Shown here: one piece after another, positions 42,087 through 46,184 of the stretch
How the letters are laid out: every line of letters begins with the position of its first letter
Numbering within the stretch: position 1 is the stretch's first letter
Assembly: GCA_030041155.1 (NCBI GenBank)
Contig: JASHOJ010000120.1
Location: 1-46,184, forward strand
Direction of reading: 5' to 3'
Length of the DNA: 46,184 bases
From: Candidatus Binataceae bacterium
GTDB taxonomy: Bacteria; Desulfobacterota; Binatia; Binatales; Binataceae
Position numbers and translations under genes: made by a program
Notes under the pieces: model-generated
Database searches by the model: none
What the model saw: only the letters and a program-made list of their open reading frames with translations
What the model was told of the DNA's origin: nothing

Positions 42087-43357
42087 TGCAGCCAGCGTAT
42101 CACCTCCTGCACCGTCGGGCGCTTGCCATACATTAGTATCCCCACTCGATAAATTCGCGCCGAGACCGCGATCGCGAGATAGGCGGTTGCGGCAAGCACC
42201 GCGACCGAGAGCGCGACCTGCCAGATCGGCGGATGCCCAATAGCCATCCTCGCGTACATCAGAACGGGCGAGGTCAACGGAAATATCGATCCGGCGACGA
42301 TAAGCAGCGATGAGGGCCGCGCTATGGCGACGTTCAGCAATGCGGCGGTCGCGATTAGCGGCAACATGATTATGAAATTCCACTGTTGCGCTTCATCGCT
42401 TGAATTGAACGCCGCGCCGACCGCCGCGTACATCGCGCTGTAGACCAGATAGCCGAGTACATAGAAGATCACGAACCAGACCAGCGTGCCGATTCCGAAG
42501 CCCATTGCAACGATGGTGCTGAACGCGCCTGGAATCTGCGACGCGAACAGAGCGCCCAGGATCGCCCATGCCGTAACCTGCGTCACACCCAGCGCACCGA
42601 TTCCCAGCACCTTGCCCGCCATCAGCTCGCCCGCAGTGGTGGAGCACATCAGGACCTCGGCCACGCGGGAGTTTTTTTCCTCCAATACCGCTCGCATCAC
42701 CATCACGCCGTAGGTAAGGAGCGAGAAGAACATCACCATCATCAGCACGACAACCGCGGCAAGTCTGGATTCCTTGTGTCGTGAGGGTGCTACCTTCACA
42801 GTGACAGTTTTGAAATCGACGATATTGAAAATTCGCGCCGCGGACGTTTCAGGCAATCCATGCCGCGTCATCCATCCTTCGGTCGCGGCAAGCCATACCG
42901 CATACTTCAGCTCCGTAGCCGGCCCGTCGCCGAGAATCGAATCCGGACGCGTGAACTCCGCTGTCACCGGCATCCGTGCGCCATCGGAGATCGTCACGTA
43001 GCCGTCGATTTGGCCCGAGCGCACCTGCGCCGCGAGCGACTTGCTCGATGGGGCGGCTGCCAAGTGATCGGCAATCTGAAACTCGCCCGGATATTTGTCG
43101 TCCAGGGCGCGAGCTACATCGGCGTTGAGCGCCGTATCGGGTCCAGCAATTGCGATTTTCCAGCGCCTGGCGGGCGCGGTGCTCAATCCAGAGATCCGCC
43201 TTGCGGCGACTGTCGGAAGCCAGATAATCGCGACAAATATCGCCGGCAGCACGAGAGTCGAGAAGATAAATGAAAGAGTGGGAACTCGCTGCAGGTATTC
43301 GTGCCGCGCGAACAGGAGCGCGTTGCGGATCGGGATGATTCTCGCCCCCTCAGGCAT
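42077..43357 (-). CDS. ABC-2 type exporter permease (NatB-like)
   Basis: A 426-residue membrane protein. One helix lies near the N-terminus (about 27-48), then a soluble extracytoplasmic domain to about 205, and five to six helices in the C-terminal half. The segment VLEEKNSRVAEVLMCSTTAGELMAGKVLGIGALG is the hallmark of ABC-2 permeases of the NatB group. Its start overlaps the end of the ATPase gene by 8 bases, so the two are translated together. Export of sodium, a drug or another ion/solute is possible; the substrate cannot be inferred. It converges on the GNAT gene. Confidence 0.9.
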   Translation of the reverse strand: MPEGARIIPIRNALLFARHEYLQRVPTLSFIFSTLVLPAIFVAIIWLPTVAARRISGLSTAPARRWKIAIAGPDTALNADVARALDDKYPGEFQIADHLAAAPSSKSLAAQVRSGQIDGYVTISDGARMPVTAEFTRPDSILGDGPATELKYAVWLAATEGWMTRHGLPETSAARIFNIVDFKTVTVKVAPSRHKESRLAAVVVLMMVMFFSLLTYGVMVMRAVLEEKNSRVAEVLMCSTTAGELMAGKVLGIGALGVTQVTAWAILGALFASQIPGAFSTIVAMGFGIGTLVWFVIFYVLGYLVYSAMYAAVGAAFNSSDEAQQWNFIIMLPLIATAALLNVAIARPSSLLIVAGSIFPLTSPVLMYARMAIGHPPIWQVALSVAVLAATAYLAIAVSARIYRVGILMYGKRPTVQEVIRWLHYA

Positions 43358-44255
43358 CGCGACGCCCTACTCGGTCGATAAAGATCTGTTCCAGCGAAGG
43401 TTCCATCAGCTCGAAGCGCGAAAGGCGCGCCGCCGCTGACACCTCGCGCAGCAGCTCCTGAGAATCAGCGCCCGGCTTGAGCCCAACTTCCAGATAGTTG
43501 CCGTAATCGTTTCGGCTGTCGATCAGAGGGCTGTCGGCGAGCAGGCCGGGCGGCCCCTGATATTCGATCTGGACAAAACGCTTTCCGTAATTCGATTTGA
43601 TCTCGCGCAGGCCGCCCTCCACTACCACGCGTCCGTGATCGACCAGGCAAATCGCATCGCACAGCTTCTCCGCGTGGTCCATCCGATGGGTCGAAAGCAC
43701 GATTGTGCGGCCCTCGCGCTTGAGCTCAAGCAGGATCTCCTTCAGGGAGTTCGCGTTCACCGGATCGAGGCCGGAGAACGGCTCGTCGAGTACAATCAGG
43801 TCGGGCTCGTGAATCAGCGCGGCGGCAAACTGGATCTTCTGCTGCATCCCGCGCGACAGCTCTTCAACTCGGCGCGAAATCCATTCTTCAAGGCCGAGGC
43901 GAGCCGTCCATTCGCGCGCGCGCCTGAGCGCGTCGGAAGCGCCGAGACCCGCAAGCTCGCCCAGAAGCATCAGATTGTCGCGCACCGTCATCCGGCGGAA
44001 GAGGCCGCGCTCCTCGGGCAGGTAGCCGACGCGGCGCAACGCCGCGCGCGAGATCGGATTTCCGAAAATACGCACCGCGCCGGAATCGGGAATGACGATC
44101 CCGATCATCATCCGGATAGTGCTGGTTTTACCGGCGCCGTTTGGGCCGAGAAGCCCAAAAACTTCGCCGGAATTCAGGGCGAACGAAAGATTTTCGACCG
44201 CGACGGTGCTGTCGTATGCCTTGCGAACGCAGTCCAGATCGACGGTCGTGCCCAC
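43350..44255 (-). CDS. ABC transporter ATPase (NatA-like)
   Basis: A 301-residue ATP-binding subunit. Walker A GPNGAGKTS (37-45), signature LSRGMQQ (133-139), Walker B LIVLDE (153-158), followed by PFSGLDPVN and the switch His in STHRMDHAE. A C-terminal DUF4162-like extension carries the VQIEYQGPPG region. Starts at GTG, with GTGAGG upstream. Forms the exporter with the overlapping permease gene. The M48 gene ends 69 bases before it on the same strand. Confidence 0.92.
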   Translation of the reverse strand: MGTTVDLDCVRKAYDSTVAVENLSFALNSGEVFGLLGPNGAGKTSTIRMMIGIVIPDSGAVRIFGNPISRAALRRVGYLPEERGLFRRMTVRDNLMLLGELAGLGASDALRRAREWTARLGLEEWISRRVEELSRGMQQKIQFAAALIHEPDLIVLDEPFSGLDPVNANSLKEILLELKREGRTIVLSTHRMDHAEKLCDAICLVDHGRVVVEGGLREIKSNYGKRFVQIEYQGPPGLLADSPLIDSRNDYGNYLEVGLKPGADSQELLREVSAAARLSRFELMEPSLEQIFIDRVGRRDA

Positions 44256-44324
44256 TTGAGCCTCACCGGAGTTTCATTCTGAAATTCTAGGTGGCCGTGA
44301 GAGCGCTGCCAAACCGGGGTTCGG

Positions 44325-45800
44325 CTAATACACCACCAGCTTCACCTGGCGCGTCGAGATGGTATCGGTATCGGGCGCGATACCGTTGAGCACGCGGAAG
44401 TGCTCGGCGCGATACTTGTCGAACTCGCAGCGCGCTGCGAGGCTCTTTACCGTATCTTTCTTGGTCGCGGAAACGCTCTTGATTCTTCGTGGCTTGAGCG
44501 CGGCGGCCTCGCTTGCGGATAAGAGCTTGAAGCTGGAAATGGTCTGCGCGAACGCGGGCGCAAGCTTCTCCGCCTGGTCGGCCGGCGCGATAAACCGGAA
44601 CCGGTAGATACAGGCCGCCTCGGCGCGAATCGCAACCGCGCGCATCGTAATTTTTCCCTTGCGAGTATTGAGCGTCGCGATTGCGGTCGCCGCTTCCAGC
44701 CCGTTAACCTTGCCGCTACGCACTTCCTTCAGCTCCACGCCTTTCGCCCACACCTTCCGGATGTAAGCGGTCATCGCCAGTCCCGATTTTTCGGGCGCGC
44801 TGTCGAACACAATCATCGAGCCGCAGGGACCGCTCGCGTACACGTACTTCGGCGTGTCGAACAGCTCGAAACCCGGCGCGACCTCGAAGCGCAGGCGCAG
44901 TATCGGATGCTCGAATGCACGACCGCGGATAAATCCCTGCTCCGGCGATTCGCCGTACAGCATCCCGCCGATGCGCGCCAGGTACTCGGATCTGCGCACA
45001 ATCGGATTTGAGACCTTCTGCAGGCTCGCCTCGGCGAGCGTCTGCCGATAGCGCTCGAGCGCGCCCGGATGGGTCGCGCGATAATCGAATTGATCGACTG
45101 AGCCGGCAGAACGCCCATCGATAAGCGCCTGAAGCTGGTCGTTCGATCTCATCGTGGTCAGAAATGAAGCCATCGCGGCCGGATCGTACCCGGCGCGCGC
45201 GACGTAGCGGATTCCGAGTTTATCGGCCTCCAATTCCGCTTCGCGCGAAGAGGCGCGCAGAAATCCGGTCGCGGCCATCTGCGGAAGGCCCAGCAGAATC
45301 GGCGCCACGACCGCCAGCGGAAGCATCGAGACCTGCGCGATCGTGTTGCGGACGCTGCCCTGCGCATGATGCATCGCGGCGACGTGGCCAACCTCGTGCG
45401 CCAGCACGCAGGCAAGCTCGGCCTCGTTGTTCATCAGCGCGAGCAACCCGCGGGTCACGTAGATATAGCCACCGGGAATCGCGAGCGCGTTCACGATCGG
45501 CGTGTTGAGGATCTGAAAAGTGTAGATGATTCCCTGGCGCTCGCTCTTGGCGGCGACGCGTTGCCCGATTTCGTTCACATACGAGGCAAGCGCGGGATCA
45601 TTATATGCGCCGCCGAAAGCGGCGAGCACCTGCGGATTTTCGTCGGCACCGGCTTGCGACTCTTTTTGAGTGGTGCTGAAGCCGGTGAGACTATGGCCGC
45701 CGGTTGCCGGGTTCGCGGCGCATCCCGCCAGCGCTAAAGCAGCAGCCGCCGCTATCCCGGCGAAAATGCGCCAGCTTATGCGGCGCCAGTTTACAGACAC
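44325..45800 (-). CDS. M48 family zinc metalloprotease lipoprotein with LysM-like tail
   Basis: A 491-residue protein. Type II signal peptide with lipobox ALAGC (Cys27). The M48 catalytic core has HEVGH (H135, E136, H139) and the downstream REAELEADKLGIRY, which supplies the third zinc ligand. Residues about 440-491 (KDTVKSLAARC, HFRVLNGI, STRQVKLVVY) look like a LysM-type or M48-associated tail. Similar to periplasmic BepA/YfgC-like proteases that process outer-membrane proteins; this is inference. Starts at GTG 21 bases after the icd stop with no clear binding site. Probably cotranscribed with icd. Confidence 0.88.
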   Translation of the reverse strand: MSVNWRRISWRIFAGIAAAAALALAGCAANPATGGHSLTGFSTTQKESQAGADENPQVLAAFGGAYNDPALASYVNEIGQRVAAKSERQGIIYTFQILNTPIVNALAIPGGYIYVTRGLLALMNNEAELACVLAHEVGHVAAMHHAQGSVRNTIAQVSMLPLAVVAPILLGLPQMAATGFLRASSREAELEADKLGIRYVARAGYDPAAMASFLTTMRSNDQLQALIDGRSAGSVDQFDYRATHPGALERYRQTLAEASLQKVSNPIVRRSEYLARIGGMLYGESPEQGFIRGRAFEHPILRLRFEVAPGFELFDTPKYVYASGPCGSMIVFDSAPEKSGLAMTAYIRKVWAKGVELKEVRSGKVNGLEAATAIATLNTRKGKITMRAVAIRAEAACIYRFRFIAPADQAEKLAPAFAQTISSFKLLSASEAAALKPRRIKSVSATKKDTVKSLAARCEFDKYRAEHFRVLNGIAPDTDTISTRQVKLVVY

Positions 45801-45821
45801 AGGAGAGAACGGACGCGGCGA

Positions 45822-46184
45822 TCAGATGTTGTCAACGATCGCCTTGCCGAATTCCGAGCACTTGAGCAGTTTCGCGCCGGTCATCAGACGCTCGAAATCA
45901 TAGGTGACGGTTTTGTTCGCGATCGTTTTTTCGAGACCGCGAATGATTCCGTCAGCGGCTTCCTGCCATCCCATGTGCTCGAACATCAGCACGCCCGAAA
46001 GGATCACGGATCCAGGGTTTACCTTGTCCTGATTCGCGTACTTGGGCGCGGTTCCGTGAGTCGCCTCGAAAATCGCGTGGCCGGTGATGTAGTTGATGTT
46101 CGCGCCCGGCGCGATACCGATGCCGCCGACCTGCGCCGCAAGCGCGTCGGACAGGTAGTCGCCATTCAGGTTCATGGTCGCGAC
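45822..46184 (-). CDS. icd: Isocitrate dehydrogenase (NADP type), C-terminal part; 5' end outside window
   Basis: The frame runs to the right window edge, where it reads VAT before [24 protein letters not shown], so the Met at 46175 is internal. [22 protein letters not shown] is the C-terminal catalytic region of the isocitrate/isopropylmalate dehydrogenase family. The ending [21 protein letters not shown] is very close to the E. coli Icd C-terminus, favouring the NADP-dependent homodimeric type. About 120 residues are visible. It is read toward the M48 gene (21-base gap) and lies on the same strand as mdh, sdh, suc and acnA. Confidence 0.93.
   Translation of the reverse strand, partial: VATMNLNGDYLSDALAAQVGGIGIAPGANINYITGHAIFEATHGTAPKYANQDKVNPGSVILSGVLMFEHMGWQEAADGIIRGLEKTIANKTVTYDFERLMTGAKLLKCSEFGKAIVDNI

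Overview
The window looks like a stretch of ordinary chromosome from a GC-rich, Gram-negative, deltaproteobacterium-like organism. The Gram-negative call rests on LolA, several lipoproteins and an EmrA-type adaptor. Two DUF1329 proteins, an LDH-like malate dehydrogenase and a Bacillus-type (class B) succinate dehydrogenase would fit Desulfobacterota or Candidatus Binatota. That placement is inference from gene content only. I see no phage, insertion sequence, CRISPR array, rRNA or tRNA.

Layout. 1-343: the 3' end of a GNAT gene. 340-7027 (minus): rnj-ftsK-lolA-rimO-dksA, an RNA-decay / chromosome-translocation / envelope / translation array. 7216-11473: ssb (plus), a DUF309 protein, a carboxymuconolactone-decarboxylase-like protein and ilvB (minus), an SRPBCC protein (plus) and a small exported protein (minus). 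11638-20120, an envelope-oriented region: a DUF1329 protein, a divergent vWA-TM-FHA protein facing a secreted repeat protein plus a lipoprotein, an EmrA-like adaptor behind an operator-like palindrome, and an APH-fold kinase. 20166-27683 (minus): aconitase A and a giant Lhr helicase. 27793-33476: a degenerate receiver protein (minus), a trans-sulfuration enzyme, a second DUF1329 protein with a strong terminator, and a hybrid histidine kinase. 33560-41239 (minus): a DUF4410 lipoprotein, ndk, sucD, sucC, sdhB, sdhA, sdhC and mdh. 41541-46184: a GNAT gene (plus), an ABC-2 exporter pair, an M48 metalloprotease lipoprotein and the C-terminal part of NADP-type icd (minus).

Functionally the right third is a TCA-cycle block. 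mdh, sdhCAB, sucCD and ndk are read as one tight unit, and icd and acnA lie nearby on the same strand. Most of the remainder is housekeeping.

The least explained parts are the 13-17.6 kb surface module (vWA-FHA protein, secreted duplicated-domain protein, lipoprotein), the emrA promoter with a 23-bp palindrome, the two DUF1329 paralogues without transporter partners, and several palindromes in regulatory positions. I found no clear-cut new defence or mobile system.
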